A stretch of 64,000 bases of DNA from NCBI RefSeq assembly GCF_001039355.2, contig NW_019776145.1, forward strand, positions 34,469 to 98,468, written 5' to 3'. Below the pieces are notes generated by a model that made no database searches, was not told the origin of the DNA, and was given only the letters and a program-made list of their open reading frames with translations. Within the stretch, counting starts at the first letter, position 1. Each line of letters opens with the position of its first letter. The DNA is from Lingula anatina (lineage: Eukaryota; Brachiopoda; Lingulata; Lingulida; Lingulidae). A program made the position numbers and the translations under genes. Shown here piece by piece: positions 34,960-48,743 of the stretch.

Positions 34960-37900
34960 TTATTGTATATAACACACTACGCACGTGAATGTGTACAAAC
35001 ATATATTGGCTCTTCACGAGCACTTGTTCTATATTCTAAAAGCTGCCTGTGCCAGAAAAAAATGAAGTAAAGACAGTAATAGCATTACAGCTTTTATTGC
35101 ATGCTCTTCTACCAATTGCAGCTGATGTATGCTTCCCTGGGGGCTTGGGGCGGGCTTATCATGGTCGCACGATATATATAGCAGCAGTGGTTCCCTTAAT
35201 TGAAAGATACAGAGGCGTTCATGAGCGTGCCGTCGTCTTTTCAAAACATTTTGTGTATATCATTTTGGCTTTTTGTTCCAATGGAAGGAATACATGCATG
35301 ATGAACCAAAATCACAGACCCAAAACCAATGAATATTGAACTGTATAATCACATCACGAAACAGTTGATGAATGGTTTGAAAATTGATAAATTGTGATAA
35401 ACCAGTATTACTGCTACATACAGACCAACCCTCCGCGCCACTGCGGACACATGATAATGAGATTCACTATACATTATAGTTCAGAACCAAAACAGATGCA
35501 CTGATCTCGAGGGATATAAAGGAATTAATTTCACTTTAAGTCTCTGACCTATCATCTTTTATTTCAACGAAGAAAACTGCATTATCGGGAAACTGTTAAC
35601 CACATAGCTAAAGGATAAAAGAGACCTGGATATTGAAGTTTATACAATGTACAGGTAAACCATAATGTACAGTTTTACCAGATTGTTATTGATTTTAACA
35701 GAATTATTTATTAATTGCTTTAGTATATGGAGTGAATACATCTTTTGTAAATTCAAATTTCAAATGCATTTAGCGAAAGACACTTTTAATAACAATTAAT
35801 GTCAATGAACTTGTGTTTACGGTTGTTCTAAAATACTAGCCACGGCAAATTATTGATATTTTCTTGGCAGATATTCTCTAAATATACCGGTAATTGAAAC
35901 ACTCGAACAATCACCTAATTTCCCAACAGAGAAGAGGTCGAAATCGTATTTGAAAGGTGTGCTTCCGTGAGAAGATAAAAAGAAATGGGATGTTTTATCT
36001 GGATTCCGACAGGAGTCTCGGCTTGCACCCAATCAATAAGTCTGTTTGATTCTGTAGTTGGCTCCACATCATAAGGACTAGGGTATATGTACTTCATGTA
36101 CTTTATTCTTGCTAATCAGATCCCACACACAGTATCTACCCACTGAGTTCAGTGAACCATTTGTTCTAACAGCTTGCCGATCGTTGATCTCCTTTCGCTG
36201 ATAGTTAACCACGTGACACAAGAACCAAACGCGGTTTGCATCTCAAGCCAAAAGGCCATTCAGAACAGAAGATCTTAGGATCTACTGATCCACAGATCAA
36301 ATATAGAGGACCCCACATGAAAGAAGAGCCGACTTATCCGCTGATGGACTCCCCGCCTCCCGCGCCATTAAAAGGATTAAATCACGGCTCCGAGGTTTAC
36401 TTGCTAGACCCCTGCAAGAACGGCGCGTGTGGAGGCGGGGGAGGGGGGACCATCAGCGGTTAATTCGGCTCTTTTTGTATGTAGGGTCCGCCATATTTGA
36501 TCCGTGGATCAGTAGATCCTTGGATCTGAATGGTCTGGCGAGATCCCCCGAAAACTCATGCCCCTCACAGAGTGCAGTCGACTTGCTGAAGTCAAAGACA
36601 AAATGCATTCTGTCTTATGCTTAAAATGTCTAACATTAATCAATTTACACCACGATTGTTCCTTTCCAAATAAACGCATTTTCTGTAACATGTTTCTTTC
36701 ACAGACAGTACCCTCGGTACGTGTACATGTAAGCTTATGTGGCGTTTCAGTGCATAGAATACCAGAAACGAACCTCAGCCTTTATACCAGATTATTTTAT
36801 CTATACATTAATCCTCCATCACTCTAATGGTAAGGATGAAATATCCCTTATAAATAAAGGCACAACTAGTCATTTTTCACTTGTTTTACCCAAGTGTTAC
36901 ATGTAACACAATGCCAGCATAGAAAAACAAGTCTCGAGTGAGCAAATCTTATATCAATTCCAGCATAAACAGCCTTGGGAGGTGAAGTACCGGGTAGTTG
37001 TCATAATGCTTGATTAAATTAGTATAAATGTATTTTAGTGTAGATAAAGTCAGATCTATGGATGGGGGGAGGGGGGTCCAAGATGAGCTGTTCGGTATTT
37101 GACTAAGATGGTTTCTTGAGAGTTTTACGTCACAATTATACCTATGTTGTTACATATATACCCAGTAGGTTTATAGTTCATTTCTGTCTGTCTGATAAAA
37201 TTCCCGTATAGACATTACAAATTGAATTTAGCAAGCGAGAACAGTTTTCGTCAGTGTAATTTTTAGTTAACTTTCCGACAAACACTACAGACTCTGAACA
37301 ATAACAACAACAATAAAATGTTAGGCCAGACAAAATTGCTAAGCTGGCCACCGCCCCTAATTTTGAATTAACACATTTAATGGAAAAAATGACAATTGAG
37401 TATAAGTGAGGCGTTTGTATTTGAACCCAGGAAACCTACATGTAAGTGTAGCCTAACCTTAGTGTACTTTAAAATTACCCAAACTGTGAATTAAACGTGT
37501 TCTACTCCTCTCCCCCCCAAAAAAGAATATATATATATACATATATATTTTAATATATTAATTAAAAGTAGTCAAGTAATCAATTGAAGTGATCGCCTAC
37601 CCTTAATTTTAACTGCTTCAGTTTTATTCATTAAAATTGAATTATTATCTGCAAAATAAAGCAGTGTGGAGTCTGCAACTGTCCGAGGTTGTTTCAGAAA
37701 TTCTCTGGGGTCCCTCTTATCGCTGGATAAGCCTATACTTAGAGGAAATATTGTATGGCAATATTCCCAAGTGATGACAAACTCCAGTTCACCACTCTAC
37801 GTCCCATCAGCCGTTCACGATAGCATAAGTATGTTTGCAGTTTATATTGGGCTCTACATGTACTTTGGAAAGAAACTGTTGTATATATGTGGGCCTTAAT

Positions 37901-40900
37901 GTCAAAGTAAGATCCTTCATCAGACTACGTTTTTGCCTTGGTGTAGTATGAAATCGTGTAATTGCAGCTCCGCATAACATGGCGCAACTACAGCAATCAG
38001 CGGGAACTGTGTAATAAAAACACGCACAATGGGCACCTGTATTGATTTATACAAAGTAGTGAACGACCATATAACATAAATACAAAGCATGCGTCGAATA
38101 TAAATCTACGAAATGACTGTGCAGCTGACGAAGACTGTAATACCATCAAATATATCTGCGTTATTGGTGTCCTGTGTGCTTCCTGGTTCACCATAGCAAG
38201 TGGTTTATGTCATGTACATGTATTTCAAGGTTCCGGCATTTTTGGTTCAATCACGTGGACATAAGAAATATCACTTTATATCTGTCAGACGAACACAGTT
38301 TTATCACTGCTTGATAAGCACGTTACTTATATTAAAAAATAAAAATGGAACCAAAACATGCAACAGAAATTTATTTTAGGATATGTCCAACAACATATGA
38401 CAATGAACAGAAATATAAAAGACATAAAAGACGAAGGCAGTTTCAATTAGACCAATTTTGCTAGATTTTGAACGGACTCTCTTTTTCTTAATTAGCCCTG
38501 AATGATGCATTTCTGTTATAAAAGATTTTTTTAACAACGTCTATTCGAAAGAAATGGAGGCAAAGCGCTGGGAGCATTAAATGCTCTCCACAAAATTAAA
38601 TGAGTAAATAAATAAAACAAATGGATACGTATATACAACAGAATAAATGTATAACTTCAAATATTTCAGTATGGAGCACAAAAGTTACCAGAACTAATTA
38701 AGTACAGAAAGAAAGAAAATAAAAGGAAGAAGAAAAGGATCGTAACTAGTTTACATATACAACATTGGTCGAATAGAGAAGAGATGGCACTTACTGACTG
38801 ATAAAAGATTAGAGGAAGGAACATTGCAGGGTTCCACTATTGGGTAAAAATATGTGGCAACTCGACTACAGTTATCAATACTGGTACATGTTAACACTTG
38901 AAATGTAGTTTAATTATGTTAAAATAACTTTGGGGGTCTTTGCTAGATTTGCTTTCCACACGAGACAGATTAATTTTCATAAACATTTCCTTTAACATTT
39001 TGAATTTGTGTTGAAAAAAATAAAAGCCCAGATATATTTGAAATCGTGCACACAACCTGCAGGCAGTGCGAGGACTTACCAGTATCACTCTAATAATTAA
39101 ATGCTCTTCTGCGTAAACTGTATGTTCATATTTATAATGTTACTTCGTTTGTTTATTATACTCTTTTTCCGTATGCTTTTTAATAAAATTTGTTCAGTTC
39201 CCGCTATGTCATATACTCATCCGTAGTAGCATCAGTAGCTACGGGTGTATATAGTGTTACGTGAACAGCTAATTAATGCCCATAGAGACAACACGCCAAA
39301 ATAAATAATAATAAATAAAACAAAATTATTCAAGTATTCTGCCACATTTCATACACTGTATCACTTCATTTTATATACTAGTTTCCGTCACACCCTTACT
39401 GTAATTTATTTTGCAATTTGATTAGTTTTCTCTCGATGAAAGGTGGTGCAAATTATTCAAGTCAGACATTTTTTTCTTATAATCTATGGGCAGCCTTGAG
39501 AAGTCACGTTTAACGTACAGTATCAGGATGTGTATTCAGGTTACGTGTTAGATCGTTTTACATCCACAAAATCGTGTGCTAATATATACACAATGCCCGT
39601 TGCTTATTCTTTTTCAGACATAAAAAAATCACTTTATAAATGTTGTCATTATGCTATTCCCTACTCCTGGATATACGCTCAAGTTATGACAGATATATTT
39701 TACAGTTATTGTAATTTATCATGACAAGTGCACGTAAAAATTTAGATGAAAGTAACATCAGGGACTATTATTTTAATAGCAAACATCTAACTCAAGCACA
39801 TATTACATAATTTAGAGTAAATCAATATGTACTACATTTAACCCTGTGTTCCACGCCTTGTCTTCGTGGCTACCGTGTAAATTGTCTACACGTTGAAATG
39901 GAGACTATATAATATCCACTTTTGCTCAATTTACAGCCAGCCACAAACACTTAACCACTAATTACACATCAAATTGTGCAATATACTACAAAGGAAATGG
40001 AAGTGATTTCAGAATTAGTCTACATTGTATGCTGAGTGATTTTGATGTGATGAAAATTGATATTGGCAGCAGGATTGCCGGAACCCAAAAGTAGATTTTT
40101 ATACCCGATCCCGCTTTCTAGTTCATAGACTTTATATGCTTATGCTAGTCACGTTTCTTGGTTTTATAAAGTCACGACTGTCGTTTTGTGCAAACTGGCA
40201 CAAATGATATAAAGAGCAGCTACTGTGTACTCTTGATGATAATAATTAATAAAAAAAGCGTGTTACAGCGACATAAGGAAGTAAGACTACGGTTTATTTT
40301 TATATCCAAAACAAGGCGCGCTAGTACCTGTAGTACCAGTCGGAGACGGACAAACTTGTTCATAATTAGATTTCCCTCTTTGGTTTGTTTGAGATAGCTT
40401 GGCAATATCAACACCGAAAAGGGGATCTGAGTCAGAGCACTGGCCTTTGCTGCCTAAGACCAATCGTGTAGCGTTGAATCTGAAATAGCGGTGTTTGTTT
40501 ACATCCGCTAACTTGTTCTCCATTTGGACAAGCTTTAACGCAGGATGCGAGATTGCGTTAGAGACAAAACTCCTAGACGCCCCTCCCCTGCTTTTAAACA
40601 CACTTATTTTGATTCCACATGAACAAATTGTTGCAAACACTGCAAACAGGGCCCTTTCTTTACCCGGCAACGATGAACACGGTCACTTGCTCCTGTTGAG
40701 TTGAACACCCCCGTTTCTACCCTCCATTGCTGCCTATAGCTACAGGTTGCCGTGGATTTGAACTTCTCACTTACAGCTATGCAGGCAGCACTCACATCCT
40801 GGACTTGTTTACAACCTGTCTCTTCAGCCGGGAGTGCCTCGACCCTGGTACACGTTATGCATAGCAATCTGTCGAACAGCTGACTTTAATGCGACGAGCA
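34960..40900. other. Large spacer upstream of TEP
   Basis: AT-rich, with the 36254-36535 element, small AT repeats and short frames without domain signals. The longest frame (40287-40670, minus, 127 codons) shows no known motif. Confidence 0.4.
36254..36535. mobile_element. Long-TIR MITE-like element
   Basis: Left half and inverted right half match over about 100 bases: CCATTCAG at the tips, then GGATCTACTGATCCAC, GATCAAATAT, AAGAGCCGA and CCGCTGATGG, up to a G/C-rich centre (GGCGGGGGAGGGGGG on the right). A 7-base indel lies near the left tip. No coding potential; a hairpin-forming non-autonomous transposon. Confidence 0.75.
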
Positions 40901-40906
40901 CCAGCG

Positions 40907-40914
40907 TATAAATA
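40907..40914 (+). promoter_or_regulatory. TATA box of the TEP gene
   Basis: TATAAATA sits in a locally GC-richer stretch 82 bases before the first TEP ATG, giving an expected start of transcription near 40938 and a 5' UTR of about 60 bases. No immune-response element was recognised with confidence. Confidence 0.55.
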
Positions 40915-40995
40915 CGGATGCGTGGCGTAATCTTGTTGTATTTTGAAAGCTGTCGAGAGTGGAGAAGTCAGCTACTCAGAATAAGTGCATCCTTC

Positions 40996-43900
40996 ATGGT
41001 TGATACAATGTTATACAGGGCCGTTCTTGCAATTTCACTTGTCGCAGTGTGGGCATCAGCTGCACGGGGATTTGACAAGTAAATATACTTTTTTATTTTG
41101 TAATGTCAAACAAATTAAGTATGGAGAATGGGCCACTTAAGTATTTTAGTTGACATATCTTGTGTTAATTTCACTTTCTGTTAATAAGATGACGAGTGGC
41201 GTGACTTCAATTGATGTAAATCCGGTATTCTTTCACATAGTCTATCCACTTGGTTAAGAAATTAAGTGTTTTCTTATTCTATTCTAATTATTTATCTGTT
41301 TTGTAGCTCGTACATGCTATTATCGCCGCGCACAGTGCGCTTAGGCCTGCCGTATGAGATCAGTGTCTCTGTAATGCCCAAGTTGAAGGCACCGGTTCAC
41401 ATTCGGGCTGAAATACTTCAAGAGAATATAACCATAGCCATGGCATCGGGCGATTTCAGAGCAGGTAATTAAAAAAAAAAGAGTCGAAATAAGTTTTTGT
41501 AGGGAAAATGTGTTGACTTCGCGTGTGCCCTTCTTTTTACACATGAATAATTTTTCTATTAACATTTTAATAGCATCACTGTCGCTATTTTACATTAATG
41601 TTTTTGAAACCTGAAGTGCGGCGTTAAGAGTTTAGTTTTCAATTAATATCAAGTACATGCTCTAGGCACCAAGTCCTCGGCAATTCATTGTGCTTATTTA
41701 GAAGTGGAAAAGAAAAATGTATCACGAAAATCTTTCCATTGGCTCATTGATTGGATTTCTTTGAAAAATCCCGATCATTTGTATATTTCATTCTGCAGGA
41801 CAACCAGGGAAGTTAACATTGCAGGTAGGCTTGTGTTTTAATTCACTTACACGTAGTGTTGATTAGCCTATCGCGCATTGCAATGTACGATATACCGACA
41901 TGTTTCAATCTGATCTGCACATTTACACATTTTAATTTTTATTTAAAAATAGTAAAAAGTGAAAATGTGGTACGTGAAAAACAGAGCCAAAGTTGTAAAA
42001 CCTTGTTTATGTGTTTATGGACATGAAAAATAATGGTGGAAAGAGAAAAAAACGGAACGTTTTTGTTAAGTAAGCGCTTTGCCTAAAATCATAATTTCCG
42101 ACATTGACTTTAACTGTCAGTAAAACGTGGGTTGAAAGTTACAGCGCTCAGTTTATTTCGACATTCTCTTCCTACAGGTGCCACGGGACGTAAAGCCTAT
42201 CAGAATATATAGGTACTACACCTACTACGGGAACTTTAAGCTCAAAGTGGAAGGCAGGGGTGGAGTTCAATTTAAAAACGAAACATGGCTGAGTATGAGT
42301 CAAAAGAGCCTCTCTGCCTTCATCCAGACGGATAAAGCCATATACAAACCTGGACAAACAGGTACCGTTCATACTGCTTCGTTAGAATGTCCAATTATTT
42401 CCGTCGTGTTGGTAATGACAACAACTAATGTAAATTGACAATTTCCCTTGGTTAATCATAAATCACTTTAACGGTATTGGTATTATGCGCAGAGCAAAGC
42501 ATCGCCGGCATATGCTGTCGTCTGCGTGGTTTATTAACTTTATTATCTTTAGCCATTATGGTAACTAAAAATGGCCACATTATTACAGAAAGTATTAAAT
42601 AATTCCACCATAATATGTTAAGTCTGATTGTTTCAGTTTGAGTTTTCTTTCATCAGGAGGTTTTGATAGGTGATAACAGGGCTGAAATGGACCTCTGATA
42701 TATAATAGTCAATAAAACAATTGATGCTTTTTCTGTTCCAGAATGTGAAATGACATGACGATGTGTCTTTAGTCGTGCTTTTAAGTCGAAATTTCCTCTT
42801 TGTTTTAGTTCGCTTCAGAGCGTTTGCTACGGGCCCTGATCTGAAACCACTGCTGTCTCCTATCACTGTTGAAATATTTGTACGTACCGTATATAGCTGT
42901 TTGTATAATTTAATGGCTTCTTATTTAATTCCATGACTTATGAAATACTGGTACATTTCTGAATCTTTTAAAATACCTACTGGGGTAGCAAAGTGACGTC
43001 TAGTCATACGAGGAGCCGCTTTTTCAGGAAACTTTTTATTGACTAGTGCACGATACCAAACGCTGCCTTCTTTAAAGATTGTTAAATGCCGAGGATTCAA
43101 TGCTGTCAACTTACTAGAACGGGATGGGACAGGGTGGCTTACCTCAAACCATCAAAAGTAATGCGGCAAGTGGGAAGGGTGGCTCTTGATGAATTGTGCC
43201 AAGTTTAGTTGTCATTTTTGGGATATATCAGTTTAACATGTAAAGGGATATATATTACATTATTTTATTCTTCTGATCTCTTTTTATCGATTTGGCGTTA
43301 CTGAATTTCAATTTCAAAGTTTTTGTTGCCGATGCGAAATATTTTAAAACAGTGTTCAAAAAAGAAAAACCTAAGGAAAAAAGTACAACAATAATTCATG
43401 GTACCCTTTTTAAATATTCAGGACACAAAAGGTAACAAAGTTAAGCAACTGAAGGACGTTCAAGAACCTAGCGGCATTGTCGCCGGGGAGTTGGCTTTAC
43501 CAACAGAACCTGTCTTGGGGAATTGGAGGATCAAAGCAACAGTTCTGGTAGGTTTTGAGGATGGCGTGAAAAACGCGTGCGCGTGTATTTAGAACCGGTG
43601 CAGCATCGAGAACTGGATAAGAAATTTACAGGTCGTTACTTGTCTATTTCATGGTTATCAAACTGACCCAGTTAAAGCTAGGTTTAATACAAAAATTGAT
43701 TATTTGTATACATATAATTTTACTTCATTTAGTTATTTTCTTTTATTTCATTTTCACATCTCAAACTTTCATGATTTTTTATTTCACTTTTAAGAGCTCC
43801 GACAGAAACCAGCTTTTGATATATGTATTACCTGACTGAATTAACATTATTATTAACATTTATTTGTATTAACATTTATTTGGTACATGTAACACGCTAA

Positions 43901-46900
43901 AAGAACACTCTTCTACAATTCTATTCCAGGGTGAAAGCACCGAGAAAAACTTTGAAATCAAGGAATATGGTAAGCATGATTGAGAATATATTATCACTTT
44001 GACCATTTTAGTATAATTAGTATTCATTTGTGAGCGGAAATAGATAATCGAGTCCATTTTTATCATGGCCTTACAATGTTTTTGCCAAATTGATAAATGC
44101 CTCAACGACTGATTTTTTACTTTCAGTTTTGCCTAAGTTTGAAGTGACTCCGTCCCTGCAGTCAATTATCTTGAAGACAGATACCACATTTACCGGGAAA
44201 GTGACGGCCAAGTGGGTGTTTCGCTCTGTTTGGATCTAGACATTAATATTTTGTGTGTGAATTTAAAAAGATAGTGAAAGAAAGGTTCTACAGTAATACA
44301 TAGTGCCTGGTAGTGGTTTAGATACCATTCAAATTATTCAAGTCGATAATTAGAATGCAATAAATGTAACAGACGTTTTTCTCGAAAAGGCAAACAACTA
44401 CCCAAATTGCCTTAGATCCTCTACTATATTGACGGTCACGGTAACTATGCCACTTCGTATTTTTATGTCCATATTTACATACATAGTGTATACATGTATG
44501 CTTAACTGAAGCCGAATATCTCTAAATTACAAAACTATTGATCTTGTGTATATTTACCCATACATTTTCTTGACCAATGCATAAAACCAGTACACCTTGC
44601 TATAGTGAAATTCTAAAACCAGGTATTTACTTTAGCTGTTCTATCAAAGGTATACCTACGGCAAACCGGTGCAAGGCACGGTCACCATCAGGGCAGTGCC
44701 AACATGCTGTAAGATATGGGACTACAAGGGAAGGATTGGCGTGGAACAAGACTTGTCGGTAAATAGGCTTTTAATTACCTGGCAGCAGACCCAGAAGTTG
44801 TTCTGCATGATGATTGCATTCGTATCTACACTGTACATTGCTGGCACAACTTGTATGTATATCGTGCAGTTCACATGTTTGCATTTCCGTACTGGACACT
44901 GTGATAAAAAAAGGAATTAATTTAAAAGAAGATGGCTGGTGTTTCAGAGGGATTATGTATCGCACACTGTAGTTGTATAATCTAGCTAATAACATTTTTG
45001 CGCACATATACCAGTAGACTTGTTTATATTTACCCATCTTGTTTACAAAATTAATACGGTGGCATATTAAACAAGTATAGATATATAAGTAACACAAGTT
45101 TAAAAGTTTGAAAGTTGTCTATATAAATTGCTTTTCATTTATTTCCAGTTGGACCCGGTCACAGGGGAGGCCCCCTTCACCATTACAATAGCTGACCTGA
45201 AGAATGGTCATAGCTCCTTGCAGGGCGTTAAGATAGAAGCAAACGTCACCGAAACCCTGACTGGAATCACTCTGTCTGGTGAAACATCACAGCAATTTGT
45301 GGACAGTCCTTACAAGATAGAATGGCTGCTGAACTCGCCAAGCTCTTTCAAGCCAGGGTTGCCGTACAAGGGATACGTAAGTTCTATTTCATTTCTGTAC
45401 TTTGCTTAATTTCGAGCTATCGGTATTTCTAGGCATGGCGTTTTTAGTATGTCATAATCGGACTTTTGCTTGAACTTGGACATTTTATGCGAATATTTTT
45501 CCATGGCTTGAATGACTCGAATTGCAACTCCCCCCACCCCAACCAAAAAAAAAATGAATTAAGGATACGAAAGAGCGTGTCTGTACCAGTTATGCTTGGC
45601 ATAGAATAGTAATTTTTCCATTGATATTTATCGATGCTTATGCACATTAAGTATTGAGACTGAAATTGGAATTAACTTCAAATGTTAGGACTGTAAATTA
45701 AATCCAGTTTTAATGTACCTTTTTTTTACTGTGTAACAGCCCATTCTAGCAGATTCCAAGATTTAACATCCTCTCTTTTCACTCCGATGTAAAACTGTCG
45801 ATTCACTTTAATGCTAAATGTTGTTTAAAATAAACACATAATTTTTCTTAAAACCTCCTCAGGTAAAAGTGGAGTACCAGGACGGCATGCCACTTGGACG
45901 AACCGGAATCCTTAACATCAGCACAACTATCCAGTATAAGAACCCCTGGCCCGTGTACATCAATGCGTTCCTCACCAAATTAGGCGGGAATTACATCTTC
46001 CCAATCCCTGAGGATGGTCTTGTGGAGGTGACGCTAACACCACCTAGCGAGGCTACGCAATTCAATATGTTGGTATGTGCCAGTCTTCAGTTAGAATGAC
46101 ATTTTGTAATGAAATTGATATTTTTAGCTTTTTTGAACTTCATGTTACAAGAAGTGGAATATCTTGAGTTACAGGAAGTTGAATATCTTGAGTTCGTTGT
46201 TGTTGAGTTCGTTCACTTGTCCCCGATTCTTTTTTTAGCTTGTTTTGTATAACTTGCTATACCAGATATTACTCAGTGTTTCATTTTCTTTTTGTATTTT
46301 ATCCAACTAATGCACTAGTGCAAGGGCTTCTACTATTGAATCCGAACTACATAGTTTACCTATTGCATGTTTCAGGCAAACTATGAAGACGGCTACGGCA
46401 TCAAGTCGGTCAGTCGAATGTACTCCCCGAGCGAAAACTATATGCAGTTGAAAGTGGTTGCGGAGGCAGAAACTGTAGCCGTTGTATGTTTTTATGTCAC
46501 GTGGCAGTACTGCTGTTGACTCATTATATCATTAATTCGTTAATTTCGTTTATTAATTAATTAATTTCGTTAATTAATTGATTCATTATTTAATTTCGTT
46601 AATTAATTAATTTTGTATTTATTCATTTTTTCATTATATCAAAGCAATAATGTTTTTATCCTCATTTGTAACTGTTGTACCTGTATATAAAAATTGTTTA
46701 AATTATCATCTCTCATTATAGGCGGGTACAACAGCTACGTTCCAGGTGACCACTACAGAGCCAGTGAGCAAGATCTTCTACCAGGTTAGTGAAGTTTTAA
46801 CATGTAATACATGTACGTAGGCCTATCACATTTGATATTGCTCAAAACGCTCATATTTAATTTAATTTTTTTTCTTCTCTTTTGGAAAATATGCTAGTAT

Positions 46901-48712
46901 GGTGATTGTGTTTGTTCTATAGTTCATACATGTTCAGTTTATGGTCAAATCCAGTCGTTAAAAACCAGAGGTTGCTGGGGCTCAAAGATACTTAACGCTT
47001 ACTTCGAAGTGCCAGTGAACCATATGGGAGCAGCTTTATAATCACTTTTGAGTAGTTACATGATTCTGTCCATGCATATTTCCAGATCCTTGGCCGAGGA
47101 GAGATAGAAGCTTCCGGCAGAGTAACACTGAGCTCAGATAACACATTCGATGTGGTGCTGACCCCCAATATGGGCCCCCAAGCCGATATGGTTGCATATT
47201 ACGTACGGCAGGACGGAGAGATCGTCAATGATGGCATCACATTCATGGTTGACGGTGCTATTCAGAACGCTGTAAGTATTGTGTACTGACATTAAAGGAA
47301 GACTGATAGACTTGAAGACAGATATTCAATCTATACCATATATTATATAGGCAGTTATATCAGGGGCAGATTCAGAGACATTTTTGACAGACTTTCAAGT
47401 TATCCAATGTTGACCGTCTTCCAACAGAAAAAAATCTCCGGAATACGCCTCTGCATATGATATATAATTATAGGCAGATATATAATCTGAGATATAATAG
47501 GCCTACAGACCTATTCTCTCGACTAATGGGTGGTTAAAGAGGATAGTGTTTTAACTTGACCAGGTCACCTTGAAAGTGTCCAAGAATGAGACAGAGCCAG
47601 GGACCAATGTGGACGTGGAGGTGACCGCTGACCCGGACTCTACTGTATGTCTATTGGCCGTAGACCAGAGCGTGCTGTTACTGAGGAGCGGAAATGACGT
47701 CACCAAAGACAACGTACGTACCGAGTATCTGTAGCTATTTTAAATATCTTTCTTAAAATTCGATCAAGTAGGCTTGATACATAATGTCGTAAAGATAATA
47801 GACAGAGTCAACCGGAATTAAAAAGAAACGATACTTATAATAATTGATATAGTATTATGAATTATGTATTATTATTTTATTTTGAAATGCAGTTGTTGAA
47901 AAATGAAAAATTTCACCGTTTTCTGCTGATCATCATAATAGGTGAAATACAACAGAATGCGCTTATTTAGTTCATTTAGTTAAGTTTAGCCTATGTTTTG
48001 TATCTCCTTCAGGTTTTAAGGGAGATAAGCCTATATGGCGGTAGACCAACATATTATCCATACTATAGGTGGTGGCCTTCCATCATCTCTGGCACGGACG
48101 CTGAGGATATCTTTAGGGTAAGCATGGGAACTTAATTTTGCCATATTTAATTATGTTGGTTTTGCAGAATATTTTTCTGGAATCATGTCACCTTCATGAG
48201 AAGCATCGCAGAAAAATTTAACAGTTGTTCCTCTGAATGGAGATTCATCTGTGTAGTTTATTGATAATGATCACAAGTTTAAACTTTCCACTTTTTTTCA
48301 ATTTTGAGTAGAGAGTAAATAGTTTAAAACTAATGATGAATAACAATTGTTAACATGCGTTTTTGCTCTTTCCAAAAGCTCATTTTCAGCAAGAGTTTCG
48401 AAAAAAATGCTCGTCATAGGCGTTCTGTTATTGTCACAGCCAAAAGCATTAGTTACATAACAAAGGACGATAGCCTAATAATAGAAAAATCTGTACAATA
48501 TATTCAAATATAGTAATAAAACCATTTAGCGGCTGCTTGTATGTGAGAATGCTTTTCACATTTTAAAAAGTCTTATCATCTTTCAGAACGCCGGTCTTGT
48601 GTATCTGACGGATTTCTTGGTTTACCAACACCAACAAAGTAAGTGTGGAAATGCAGGAGCGGATCCAGGATTATTTGAAGGGTGGAGGGGGTCCACGGAT
48701 GCGAAGCTGACA

Positions 48713-48743
<31 letters not shown>

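Noticed and set aside
40287-40867. Minus-strand frames of 127 and 87 codons upstream of TEP
   Set aside because: No domain, no splice pattern and overlapping frames; chance open reading in GC-richer promoter-side DNA is more likely.
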